The translations under genes and the position numbers were made by a program. Shown one piece after another: positions 1 through 7,945 of a DNA stretch of 64,000 nucleotides. Numbering within the stretch: the stretch's first letter is position 1; each line of letters begins with the position of its first letter. The stretch comes from Salinispirillum sp. LH 10-3-1 (GTDB lineage Bacteria > Pseudomonadota > Gammaproteobacteria > Pseudomonadales > Natronospirillaceae): assembly GCF_030643825.1 (NCBI RefSeq), contig NZ_CP101717.1:1984001-2048000 (forward strand). The letters run 5' to 3'. The notes below the pieces were generated by a model. The model did not search any database and was not told the origin of the DNA. It saw only the letters and a program-made list of their open reading frames with translations.

Positions 1-156
1 TTATCACGGTTGCTCGACAACCTACAACACATATACCATAGCGAGCGAAAATTACTGAAGTCGGATGTTGTGAACCTGCTGAACGTGGGCTTGCAAGGCA
101 TCAAAGACTTTCAGCAAGACCGCTTACATAATCAGATAGGCTTGTTGCTATGGTAG
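1..156 (+). CDS. 3' end of an unidentified gene (partial)
   Basis: An open frame enters from the left edge and stops with TAG at 154-156, giving 51 residues of C-terminus ending in GLLLW. The segment is hydrophilic and probably alpha-helical, with no motif I recognise. The start codon of the next gene (DUF2970) lies inside its last codons, a 7-base overlap that suggests translational coupling and one operon. The family cannot be named from this fragment. Confidence 0.6.
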   Translation, partial: LSRLLDNLQHIYHSERKLLKSDVVNLLNVGLQGIKDFQQDRLHNQIGLLLW

Positions 157-395
157 AAGACAATACGTTAGAGCCCCAGAAGGCCGCTAACCCGCCCGGA
201 CAGCCCAGCTGGTGGCGTGTCATCAAAAGTGTGCTGGCCGCGTTTTTGGGTGTGCAGTCCAAGAAGAATTGGGAAGAAGATTCGAAAAGTTCTTCGCCCT
301 TGCGCTTCATCGTGGTGGGATTGATTTTGGGCTTTCTGTTCTTCGCCCTGATGTTCTTGCTGGTGTATATCGTGTCGTTGTTTATCGACGTTTAA
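150..395 (+). CDS. DUF2970 family small membrane protein
   Basis: An 81-residue protein with a hydrophilic N-terminal half, the segment VLAAFLGVQSKKNWEED that is typical of DUF2970 proteins, and one C-terminal transmembrane helix (about residues 52-78, rich in F, L and V). DUF2970 proteins are short single-span inner-membrane proteins of proteobacteria with no assigned function. The ATG at 150 overlaps the stop of the upstream frame, so it is probably made by coupled translation. A strong hairpin terminator follows 13 bases after the stop. The family call rests on the conserved core; the function is unknown. Confidence 0.75.
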   Translation: MVEDNTLEPQKAANPPGQPSWWRVIKSVLAAFLGVQSKKNWEEDSKSSSPLRFIVVGLILGFLFFALMFLLVYIVSLFIDV

Positions 396-407
396 CGCGT
401 TATTCGG

Positions 408-442
408 GCATAAAAAAAGGGCCGTTGGCCCTTTTTTTATGC
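408..442. terminator. Bidirectional rho-independent terminator
   Basis: A perfect inverted repeat, GCATAAAAAAAGGGCC and its complement around a 3-base GTT loop, gives a GC core flanked by A7 and T7 runs. It works in both directions. It separates the convergent DUF2970 gene and the small peptide gene at 452-559. Confidence 0.9.
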
Positions 443-451
443 TTCATACAC

Positions 452-559
452 TTACGCGCCAGCAACCCAAAAAATGATAGCCGCGGCGATCACAACAATG
501 ACGACCGTCGCAACGATAGAGTCAGCTTGGCTGTCGGTGAACTTAGTTGGCTTGCCCAT
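452..559 (-). CDS. Small single-span membrane peptide (35 aa)
   Basis: A 35-codon gene starting MGKPTKFTDSQ followed by a hydrophobic helix of about 20 residues (VATVVIVVIAAAIIFWVAGA). A GGAAGG Shine-Dalgarno sequence lies 8 bases upstream of the ATG at 559. This makes the short start preferable to a 61-codon upstream extension that lacks such a site. A terminator lies directly downstream. It looks like a genuine small inner-membrane protein; I do not recognise a family. Confidence 0.65.
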   Translation of the reverse strand: MGKPTKFTDSQADSIVATVVIVVIAAAIIFWVAGA

Positions 560-769
560 AATGCATTCCTTCCACTTCAGAAAATATAATGCAGGGTATG
601 ATAGCTGCCGTAAGATGCGCGTCAACCTATACAGCACCCCTTAGCGAAAATATCACTATCGCTTATGCAAAATTCGCAGACAAATATGAATATTTAATCT
701 TTTTCCTTATAAGGCTCCTCTGTTATCGTGGCGCCTCAGTAATTCAGCCGACTTTTACGGGCCCAGTAC

Positions 770-2428
770 ATGTACGTATACGATGATTATGATCAGCAAC
801 TGGTTGACGAGCGTGTTAACCAGTTTCGTGAGCAAACCAACCGCTATCTGGCGGGTGGCTTGAAAGAAGAAGAATTCTTGCCTCTGCGTTTGCAGAATGG
901 CCTGTATGTACAGCGCCATGCACCGATGCTGCGTATCGCCATCCCCTACGGCATGTTGTCTTCCACACAATTGGTTAAGCTGGCTGACATCGCCGACAAG
1001 TACGACCGTGGCTATGGGCATTTCAGTACCCGGCAGAACATCCAGCTGAACTGGCCAACGTTAGAGAGCGTGCCAGACATCTTGGCTGAGTTGGCATCGG
1101 TACAGATGCATGCTATCCAAACCAGCGGCAACTGCATTCGTAACACTACTACTGACCAGTTTGCCGGTGTATTGGCCGACGAAGTGGTTGATCCCCGTCC
1201 GTATTGTGAGTTGATCCGTCAGTGGTCAACCTTTCATCCTGAGTTCGCGTTCTTACCGCGTAAGTTCAAGATTGCAGTGAACAGCGCCACCAGCACCGAC
1301 CGTGCGGCCATCCAAGTGCATGACATCGGTGTTCAGATCGTCCGTAATGCGGCGAATGAAGTGGGTTACCGTGTGTATGTGGGCGGCGGCTTGGGCCGTA
1401 CGCCGATGGTCGGCCAAGTGATTACTGAATTCTTGCCTGAACAGCACTTGCTGACCTACCTCGAAGCCATTGTGCGGGTATACAACCAGCACGGTCGCCG
1501 CGACAACAAGTATAAGGCACGTATCAAGATTCTGGTTAAAGCCTTGGGAATTGAAGCCTTCCGTGCTCGGGTTGATGCCGAGTGGGCGCACTTGAAAGAC
1601 GGCACAGGAACGTTGACCCAAGCCGAAATTGATCGCGTTGCTAAGCATTTCAGTGCGCCTGATTACGACACGACGCTGAGCGCCAATGACGCCGCCGTAG
1701 AAGAACTGAAAGCCAGCAGCAAAGGTTTCCGCAACTGGGTTGAGCGCAACACCACAGCGCACAAGGTACCGGGTTACACGGCGGTGACGTTGTCGCTGAA
1801 GAAAACCGGCATTGCGCCGGGCGACATCTATTCGAAACAGATGCGTGCGGCGGCAAAACTGGCTGACGAATTCAGCTTCAGCGAGCTGCGCGTCAGCCAC
1901 TTCCAAAACCTGATTTTGGCCGATGTGAAAATTAAGGATTTACCTGCTTTATGGGAAGCCGCCAAAGCTAACGGTTTTGCCACCCCGAACATTGGCACGC
2001 TGACCGACATCATTTGCTGCCCCGGCGGCGACTTCTGCTCGCTGGCGAATGCGAAGTCCATTCCTATTGCTGAGCAGATTCAGGCACGGTTTGAAGACTT
2101 GGATTACCTCTACGACTTGGGCGACATCGAGTTGAATATTTCCGGTTGCATGAACGCCTGCGGGCACCACCATATCGGTCACATAGGCATTCTTGGCGTG
2201 GATAAAAAAGGCGAAGAGTTCTATCAGGTGTCCTTGGGTGGCTCGTCCAACCAAAACGCCGCCATCGGTAAGATTCTAGGCCCTTCGTTTAAAGCCGACG
2301 AAATGGCTGACGTGGTTGAAAAACTGATCAATGTGTACGTCGAAAAACGCACTGACGAAGAGTTGTTTACCGATACCGTTGCCCGCTTGGGCATCACCCC
2401 ATTTAAGGAGCGTGTTTATGCTGCCTAA
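770..2428 (+). CDS. cysI: Nitrite/sulfite reductase hemoprotein (CysI-type)
   Basis: A 552-residue siroheme/[4Fe-4S] reductase. The two ferredoxin-like half domains and the siroheme domains are recognisable. A TSGNCIRNTTTD segment (about 120-131) matches the siroheme-binding loop. The cluster cysteines lie in CCPGGDFC (about 419-426) and in SGCMNACGHHH (about 459-469), in the usual C-x5-C...C-x3-C arrangement. In pseudomonads and relatives this family is the assimilatory sulfite reductase that makes sulfide for cysteine synthesis. Its stop overlaps the DUF934 start by 11 bases, a pairing characteristic of the sulfite-reductase type and an argument against a nitrite-specific role. Confidence 0.88.
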   Translation: MYVYDDYDQQLVDERVNQFREQTNRYLAGGLKEEEFLPLRLQNGLYVQRHAPMLRIAIPYGMLSSTQLVKLADIADKYDRGYGHFSTRQNIQLNWPTLESVPDILAELASVQMHAIQTSGNCIRNTTTDQFAGVLADEVVDPRPYCELIRQWSTFHPEFAFLPRKFKIAVNSATSTDRAAIQVHDIGVQIVRNAANEVGYRVYVGGGLGRTPMVGQVITEFLPEQHLLTYLEAIVRVYNQHGRRDNKYKARIKILVKALGIEAFRARVDAEWAHLKDGTGTLTQAEIDRVAKHFSAPDYDTTLSANDAAVEELKASSKGFRNWVERNTTAHKVPGYTAVTLSLKKTGIAPGDIYSKQMRAAAKLADEFSFSELRVSHFQNLILADVKIKDLPALWEAAKANGFATPNIGTLTDIICCPGGDFCSLANAKSIPIAEQIQARFEDLDYLYDLGDIELNISGCMNACGHHHIGHIGILGVDKKGEEFYQVSLGGSSNQNAAIGKILGPSFKADEMADVVEKLINVYVEKRTDEELFTDTVARLGITPFKERVYAA

Positions 2429-2900
2429 TCTGATTCTGAACGATGCTGCGGTCAGTGACAACTACACCGTGGTGAGCCCGGACGACGCTGTTCCGGCAGC
2501 CGGAGATGTGATTCTGCCTTTGGCGCTGTGGGCTGAGCAAGGCGCTGACTTGCGTGCTTCCGGGCGTAAAGTCGGTGTTTGGCTGGCCAGCGATCAGTTG
2601 GCAGAAGACTTGAGCGACAGCGTGAAGAGCGCCGATGTAATTGCCATTGAATTCCCGAAGTTCGCAGATGGCCGTGGCTTTTCTACCGCCTACTTGGTGC
2701 GTAACCGCCTGGGTTATACCGGTGAGTTGCGGGCGATTGGGGACTTCTTGTTGGACCAGTTGTTCTTTCTGCGCCGTGTGGGTTTCAATGCGTTTCGCAT
2801 TCCGGAAGACAAGTGCATTGAAAAGGGCTTGGAGCTGCTGAATCCGATCAATGTGCGCTATCAAGCCTCCACCGACGGTGTAGGGATCAGGCTCGCCTGA
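2418..2900 (+). CDS. DUF934 family protein, sulfite reductase partner
   Basis: A 160-residue DUF934 protein. The ATG at 2418 lies inside the 3' end of the reductase gene (11-base overlap), with an AAGGAG Shine-Dalgarno sequence at 2405-2410. Typical segments include EFPKFADGRGFSTAYLVR and LLDQLFFLRRVGFNAF. DUF934 genes almost always follow cysI-type reductases and are treated as accessory to sulfite reduction; no catalytic role is established. Translational coupling suggests fixed stoichiometry with the reductase. A cluster of palindromic repeats follows the stop. Confidence 0.85.
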   Translation: MLPNLILNDAAVSDNYTVVSPDDAVPAAGDVILPLALWAEQGADLRASGRKVGVWLASDQLAEDLSDSVKSADVIAIEFPKFADGRGFSTAYLVRNRLGYTGELRAIGDFLLDQLFFLRRVGFNAFRIPEDKCIEKGLELLNPINVRYQASTDGVGIRLA

Positions 2901-2921
2901 AATGTGCATGTGGGCGCAGAA

Positions 2922-3011
2922 GGCCAGCGCTCTGGCCGAATGCCCAACCCGTAGGGCGGATATTTATACCCGCAATGCATACGGCGGATGACGCTTCGCT
3001 CTTCCGCCGTA
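2922..3011. repeat. Cluster of REP-like palindromes
   Basis: Three palindromic units in the gap after the DUF934 gene: GGCCAG-CGCT-CTGGCC (2922-2937), a GTAGGGCGG-headed unit ending in ACCCGC (2951-2973), and a TACGGCGGA...TCTTCCGCCGTA hairpin (2980-3011). The GTAG head with GC-rich palindromes is typical of REP elements mobilised by RAYT transposases. They may also act as transcription attenuators. Confidence 0.7.
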
Positions 3012-3029
3012 TGTTAGAATGCCCAACCC

Positions 3030-3080
3030 GTAGGAGGCCAGCCCTCTGGCCAACATTCGCGCAGAGGGCTGCGCTCCTAC
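3030..3080. repeat. REPIN: two inverted GTAGGAG-headed REPs
   Basis: The element starts GTAGGAG and ends CTCCTAC, enclosing two hairpins: GGCCAG-CCCT-CTGGCC and CGCAG-AGGG-CTGCG. This is the two-REP inverted layout called a REPIN. A nearly identical copy in the opposite orientation sits at 40861-40912, and half of one occurs at 5045-5076. Confidence 0.85.
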
Positions 3081-3161
3081 GGAAGAGCGTAACGACATCC
3101 ACACCTCTCCTCTTTCCTGCTATTCTTTGAATAATTATCCGTTCCATAGGAATCTTCAGTC

Positions 3162-4991
3162 TTGGAATCCGTTGTTCTGCAAGGCATCGCCTTCCTACTC
3201 GCCGCCGTACTCGCACCCACGTTATTCAAGCGCTTAGGTTTCGGCACCGCCGTTGGCTATCTGTTTGCCGGCGTGCTGATTGGCCCCTCGGGCTTACGTA
3301 TTTTCGACGACGCCGAATCCGTCATGGATGTCGCCCAGCTAGGCGTGGTGTTGCTGTTGTTTGTGATCGGCTTGGACACTCGCCTGTCGCGGCTCGTCGC
3401 CATGCGGCGCGACATTCTGCTGCTGGGTAATGGCCAAGTGTGGATCACGGCCGTGGTGCTGGCTGCCATCGCTTATGCCTTTGGTTTGAACGTGTCGGCG
3501 GCCATTGTGGTCGGTTTCGCCTTTGCCTTGTCGGGCACCGCCATTGCACTGCAATTGTTGGATGAACGCGGTGATATGTCGCGGCCGTACGGTCAGCGCG
3601 GGTTCGCCGTACTGCTCACGCAAGATTTACTCACCGTGCCCATGCTGGCGCTGATTCCCATCTTTCTGATCGGTACAGGTGCTGCCAGCCGCACCGGCAG
3701 CGCCATTGGCGATACCGCGCTGGCCTTGGCGGTGATCGGCGGCATTGTGTTGGTCGGCCGTTATTTGATTGACTACCTGTTTCGTATTCTGGCCACGGCG
3801 GGTGCCCGCGAGGTAATGACGTCGGCGGCCTTACTGGTGGTGGTCAGCGCTGCCTTGGCGGCAAGCTATGCAGGCTTATCAATGGCACTGGGGGCTTTTC
3901 TGGCTGGGGTTATGCTGGCCGGATCGTCTTACCGGCATCAATTGCAAGCGGACGTTGAGCCCTTTCGTGGACTGCTCTTAGCTCTGTTCTTTATGAGCAT
4001 TGGCATGCTGATCGACGTGATTGAGGTGTGGCTGCATGCCGGGCTAATTGGCTTGATGCTGGTCACCTATTTGCTGCTTAAAATCTCTTTGGCGGCTCTG
4101 CTGGCACGCTTTGCCGGTTCGACTTGGGCAGACGCCCTGCGCTTCGGGTTGCTGTTGAGTGCTGCGGGTGAGTTCTCGTTTGTGCTGGTGCCCTTGATTG
4201 CCGGACAAAACCTGATCGACGCACAAACGACGAACATGCTGATCGCCATTGCGGCGTTGTCCATGGTGGTTACGCCACCTCTGGCGGTTTTCGGTGAGCG
4301 CTTGCTGAAACGCCTGACCCGACCGGAAAAAGCGCCAGAAGAAGACTTCAGTGCGGTGAATGGCTCTGCCTTGATCGTGGGTTTCGGGCGGTTCGGCCAA
4401 ATCGCTTCGCAGTTGTTGTTGGCGGAAGGTATTGATGCCACCTTGATCGATGCTAAACCGGAGCGTATTCGAGCGGCAGCACGGTTTGGTTTTAAGGTGT
4501 ATTACGGGCAAGGCACGAACTTGGACATGCTGCGCGCTGCGGGGGCGGAACAAGCGCGGCTGATATTGGTGTGTGTGGATGATCCCGATGAGTCGCTGGC
4601 AATTTGCCGCATGATACGTGGTGCCTTCCCCAACGTTAAACTGCACGCTCGGGCTTATGACCGCGCGCACGCCATTGCATTGACCAATGCCGGTGTCGAC
4701 TATCAGATTCGGGAAACCTTTGAGTCAGCCATTGTGGCCGGACGCACCATGTTGGAAACCTTGGGCGTGCCCTCTGAGCGCGCCCGCCAGACAGAACGCG
4801 ATGTACGCCACCGCGACCTTGAGCGCTTGGAACTGCAGCGCCTGCAAGGCATTGATGCGGGCAGCGACTTCTTGCATCAAAACGCCTTGCAGCCTGAGCC
4901 GTTAAAACAGCCGGATCATGAGGCGCAGTCGCTGAACGCGGAAGCGGATGAGATTCTCCACCAAGAGTCGCAACAAGGCACTGCCTCATAG
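3162..4991 (+). CDS. KefB/KefC-type K+/H+ antiporter with RCK domain
   Basis: A 609-residue CPA2 monovalent cation:proton antiporter. The first ~380 residues form about 12-13 transmembrane helices (Na_H_exchanger domain). They are followed by a Rossmann RCK-N/TrkA-N domain with the nucleotide-binding glycines in IVGFGRFGQ and an acidic residue in DATLIDA (about 400-520). The hydrophilic tail is rich in E and Q. Family members let K+ out during electrophile stress, gated by glutathione adducts and NAD(H). No KefF/KefG-like quinone reductase gene is next to it. The start is TTG at 3162 with AGGAA about 10 bases upstream; no in-frame ATG fits the first helix. Confidence 0.88.
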   Translation: MESVVLQGIAFLLAAVLAPTLFKRLGFGTAVGYLFAGVLIGPSGLRIFDDAESVMDVAQLGVVLLLFVIGLDTRLSRLVAMRRDILLLGNGQVWITAVVLAAIAYAFGLNVSAAIVVGFAFALSGTAIALQLLDERGDMSRPYGQRGFAVLLTQDLLTVPMLALIPIFLIGTGAASRTGSAIGDTALALAVIGGIVLVGRYLIDYLFRILATAGAREVMTSAALLVVVSAALAASYAGLSMALGAFLAGVMLAGSSYRHQLQADVEPFRGLLLALFFMSIGMLIDVIEVWLHAGLIGLMLVTYLLLKISLAALLARFAGSTWADALRFGLLLSAAGEFSFVLVPLIAGQNLIDAQTTNMLIAIAALSMVVTPPLAVFGERLLKRLTRPEKAPEEDFSAVNGSALIVGFGRFGQIASQLLLAEGIDATLIDAKPERIRAAARFGFKVYYGQGTNLDMLRAAGAEQARLILVCVDDPDESLAICRMIRGAFPNVKLHARAYDRAHAIALTNAGVDYQIRETFESAIVAGRTMLETLGVPSERARQTERDVRHRDLERLELQRLQGIDAGSDFLHQNALQPEPLKQPDHEAQSLNAEADEILHQESQQGTAS

Positions 4992-5044
4992 GGCATACCT
5001 GCCCTAACCATACTATGCGGGTGCTTTCTCATAAGGGCACACCT

Positions 5045-5076
5045 GCCGAATGATCATTCGGCCAGAGGGCTGGCCT
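5045..5076. repeat. Half REPIN forming the 3' end of the amylosucrase gene
   Basis: An exact 18-bp palindrome (GCCGAATGATCATTCGGC, 5045-5062) runs into the hairpin GGCCAG-AGGG-CTGGCC (5061-5076) and then CTCCTGCGAC. This matches one arm of the REPINs at 3030-3080 and 40861-40912. The amylosucrase stop codon (5054-5056) and its last few codons lie within it. Confidence 0.75.
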
Positions 5077-7021
5077 CCTGCGACTGCAACCAAAGCACCT
5101 CATACGCCTGCAAGGTGATCGCCTGCTCAGAAAACTCCACGGCGGTGCTGGTGAGCACGTCGTGCAGGTCTGCACTGTGCATCACACCTTGTATGAATTC
5201 TTGTGAAACGACTTGCGGGGTTTCAGCAAAGTTAGCCAACACCAACAAGCGCTGATCACCCTGTATCCGCACAAAACTGAATACATGTACATTGTCGGCA
5301 TCCAGTATCTCGGTATTGGCTCGGCCTAATATCGGCAAACTGCGACGCCGCTGAATCAAGTGCTGTAGGCCGTAAAACACCTTATACGCCACAGTGCTGG
5401 GGATATTGCGCTGCGCCAGTAACTCATCATTCACCGCCACGCGATTTACCCAGCGGCTGTCATAACGCTTGCTTGGGTCATTTTCATAGCTGTAGTCATT
5501 CAACAAACCCAACTCATCGCCCATGTACAGCACAGGCACACCACCAATGCTGAAAATAATGGCATGCATCAACAGGATACGGCGTATCGCCATATCAACC
5601 ACGGCTGAATTTTCTTCTTCTAACCCTTTTTCAATACCTACCAGTGAAGCCAACATACCGGCTACACGACAATCGCCATTGAGTGGATTTTCTTGAAAAG
5701 GTACGCCACGCGCGAAACTGCCTTCAAACTGGCCGGTGTAATACCGGTTAAGAAACTGCCGATGGTGATCCGGATTGATGCCGAGTTGCCAGGCGATGTT
5801 GTCGTCAAACGTCCAGCCGATGTCGTCGTGGCCGCGAATATAGTTCACCCACGCACAGTCTCCGTCGATGGGAAAGCGGGCCTGCAATGAGCGTGTCATC
5901 AAGCGGGTTTTACGCGTGGCCAGGCTGTTCCAGAGTAACGCCATTAGCAAAGGATTGTACGACAGCTGGCATTCGTCGCGGCCAATGTACTTCACCACCT
6001 CGTCGGGGTGGACAATGGCTTCCGATTTGAACAACAAGCCGGGCGCAGCAATGGCTGCCATGGCATTGAAGGCCTGAATAACGGTGTGAGCCTTAGGCAG
6101 GTTTTCGCACGAGGTGCCCTTCTCTTTCCACACAAACGCCAAGGCATCAAAGCGCAGTACGTCGGCACCCGCATTAGCCAAATACAGCAGTTCACCGGCC
6201 ATGGCGTTAAACACCGCCGGGTTGCGGTAATTCAGATCCCACTGGAAGCTATTGAACGTTGTCCACACCCAGCGTTGCATGTCCTCACGCCAGGTAAAGC
6301 AGCCTTTGCGGATTTCAGGGAAGATTTCGCGCAGCGTGCGCTCGTACTCATCCACCTCGGTGCGGTCTTCGAAGCAGAAATAATAATCCATGTACTCTGG
6401 GTTACCCTGCTTGGCTTGCTCCGCCCACGCGTGCTCGTCCGAGGTGTGATTGAACACAAAGTCGAGCACCAGAGAGATGCCTTCTTTGCGTAAGGCCGTC
6501 GCCAGCTTTTTAAGGTCCGCCATGGTGCCCAATGCAGGGTCTACTTGGCGGTAGTCTGACACCGCATAGCCGCCGTCACTGTCTTCCGCGGGCGCTTTGA
6601 ACAAGGGCATCAAATGCAGGTAGGTCAGGCCCAGCTCTTTGAAATACGGAATCTTGGCCTGTAAGGCTTTGAGGTCTCCGGCGAACAAATCTACGTAGCA
6701 AGCGGCCCCCAGCATTTGCTCGTCACGGAACCAATCGGGATTAGCGACGCGCTGCTTATCCTGTTTCTTCAGCGTGGCCGAACGTGCCTGCCACGCTTGG
6801 AAAGCAGTGCGCAGAATCTGTTCCAAGTGGTAGAAGAAATCATACTGGGTGCCGTACAGACTGCGCAGCAATTCAAACAGACGCGGAAAGTGCAGTGATA
6901 GGTTGGCTTCAAAGGCTCGCCATTCTGCGTCCGACTTCGCTAAAGGCTGAATGCGCGGCAGTAATCGAGCCAGTGTTTTTTGGACATCGTCAGTGAAGAC
7001 AGGTGACGCAGATTTACTCAT
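5054..7021 (-). CDS. Amylosucrase (GH13 subfamily 4)
   Basis: A 655-residue glucansucrase that polymerises the glucose of sucrose into an alpha-1,4-glucan and releases fructose. It follows the Neisseria enzyme closely: an alpha-helical N-domain, then a (beta/alpha)8 barrel. The nucleophile is in VLRFDALAF (about D292), followed by WKEKGTSCENLP. The acid/base is in FKSEAIVHP (about E334), and the transition-state Asp is in RGHDDIGWTF. YNPLLMALLWNSLATR is also characteristic. The start at 7021 (MSKSASPVF) has GGAA upstream and gives the usual length; an upstream ATG at 7078 has no Shine-Dalgarno site. It is divergent from imuA, with no sucrose transporter or regulator adjacent. Its last codons are made of REP sequence. 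Confidence 0.9.
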   Translation of the reverse strand: MSKSASPVFTDDVQKTLARLLPRIQPLAKSDAEWRAFEANLSLHFPRLFELLRSLYGTQYDFFYHLEQILRTAFQAWQARSATLKKQDKQRVANPDWFRDEQMLGAACYVDLFAGDLKALQAKIPYFKELGLTYLHLMPLFKAPAEDSDGGYAVSDYRQVDPALGTMADLKKLATALRKEGISLVLDFVFNHTSDEHAWAEQAKQGNPEYMDYYFCFEDRTEVDEYERTLREIFPEIRKGCFTWREDMQRWVWTTFNSFQWDLNYRNPAVFNAMAGELLYLANAGADVLRFDALAFVWKEKGTSCENLPKAHTVIQAFNAMAAIAAPGLLFKSEAIVHPDEVVKYIGRDECQLSYNPLLMALLWNSLATRKTRLMTRSLQARFPIDGDCAWVNYIRGHDDIGWTFDDNIAWQLGINPDHHRQFLNRYYTGQFEGSFARGVPFQENPLNGDCRVAGMLASLVGIEKGLEEENSAVVDMAIRRILLMHAIIFSIGGVPVLYMGDELGLLNDYSYENDPSKRYDSRWVNRVAVNDELLAQRNIPSTVAYKVFYGLQHLIQRRRSLPILGRANTEILDADNVHVFSFVRIQGDQRLLVLANFAETPQVVSQEFIQGVMHSADLHDVLTSTAVEFSEQAITLQAYEVLWLQSQEASPLAE

Positions 7022-7123
7022 TGCGAATAGATTCCATAAGACCATAAGCGTGATTAATTCATAGTAGCAACCCCCCAATGCAAAGAAAACAAAGGCACCA
7101 CTGAATAATTATTCTACTTCGGC

Positions 7124-7152
7124 TTGACCTAAACCAAAGTACTGTATATAAA
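7124..7152 (+). promoter_or_regulatory. Sigma70-like promoter of imuA-imuB-dnaE2
   Basis: TTGACC (7124-7129), a 17-base spacer and TATAAA (7147-7152) make a near-consensus promoter 26 bases upstream of the first imuA ATG. The -10 element lies within the first LexA-like box, so LexA binding would block it. Confidence 0.7.
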
Positions 7153-7176
7153 TACACATACTGTATATCCAACCAG
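7142..7176 (+). promoter_or_regulatory. Two tandem LexA (SOS) boxes
   Basis: Box 1 is CTGTATATAAATACAC (7142-7157), one base short of the CTG-N10-CAG consensus. Box 2 is CTGTATATCCAACCAG (7161-7176), a full CTG-N10-CAG. They are three bases apart and cover the -10 element and the likely transcription start. LexA repression with DNA-damage induction is the known control of imuA-imuB-dnaE2 cassettes. Confidence 0.85.
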
Positions 7177-7177
7177 T

Positions 7178-7933
7178 ATGGTGAAGATGATGACTTACTC
7201 GCACATGCACACTGCCGACCTGAACACCCCAGCCCTAACAACGGCCGAACCGTCACTGGACCAAGTGATTGCGCAAGGACAAGTTTGGCAGGGTAAACAC
7301 TGGCACGCCGCGCAGCCCGTCACCATACCCACCGGTCATACCGCGCTGGACAACCTGTTCGCTGGCAAAGGCTGGCCGCAAGGAGCGCTGACCGAAGTAC
7401 TGTACCAACAGGCCGGCATCGGCGAAATGCGATTATTGATTCCAGCACTGGCGGAACTGAGTCAGCAATCACGTTGGATCATGATGATTGCCCCACCTTT
7501 CTTACCCAATGCGGCTGCCTTGGAAGCCGCTGGCGTAGACACCAGTAAACTATTGATCATCCGCCCTGAGTCCGTACGCGACCTGCTCTGGACGCTGGAA
7601 GAAAGCCTACGCACAGGCAGTTGCAGTGCGGTCATGGCCTGGCCAAATACTTTAAGCAGCACAGAAACACGCCGCCTTCAACTGGCTGCGGAAACCGGCA
7701 AAACACTGGGTTTCTTGTTTCGCCCTATCGCTACCGCACAGGAAACCTCTCCTGCGGCGGTACGTGTGGAATTGCAGCCCAGCACGCAGGGCACAGAGGT
7801 AAAGGTACTGAAGCGTCGTGCTGGTTGGCCGAGTGAGCCATTGCAGCTGGACCTAGGTTTTAATGACTTGGCCAAGCCTGCCATTAAACCAGCCCCCGCT
7901 AAAGCCGCTGTTGTACGTGGCCCTTGGCATTGA
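7178..7933 (+). CDS. imuA: ImuA, SOS translesion synthesis accessory protein
   Basis: A 251-residue RecA/SulA-like ImuA protein, first gene of the SOS mutasome cassette. Matching features are IPTGHTALDNLF (about 50-61), the GWPQGALTEVLY segment (about 65-76), and the C-terminal VLKRRAGWPSEP. ImuA works with ImuB and DnaE2 in damage-induced mutagenesis. The ATG at 7178 gives the longest frame but follows the LexA box directly and has no Shine-Dalgarno site. The ATGs at 7187 or 7190, behind GGTGA, are as likely. ImuB follows 12 bases after the stop. Confidence 0.88.
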   Translation: MVKMMTYSHMHTADLNTPALTTAEPSLDQVIAQGQVWQGKHWHAAQPVTIPTGHTALDNLFAGKGWPQGALTEVLYQQAGIGEMRLLIPALAELSQQSRWIMMIAPPFLPNAAALEAAGVDTSKLLIIRPESVRDLLWTLEESLRTGSCSAVMAWPNTLSSTETRRLQLAAETGKTLGFLFRPIATAQETSPAAVRVELQPSTQGTEVKVLKRRAGWPSEPLQLDLGFNDLAKPAIKPAPAKAAVVRGPWH

Positions 7934-7945
7934 GTGGTCACAGCA

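Noticed and set aside
7022-7078. A longer start for amylosucrase
   Set aside because: No Shine-Dalgarno site; the added residues do not resemble amylosucrase N-termini, and ATG 7021 gives the usual length.
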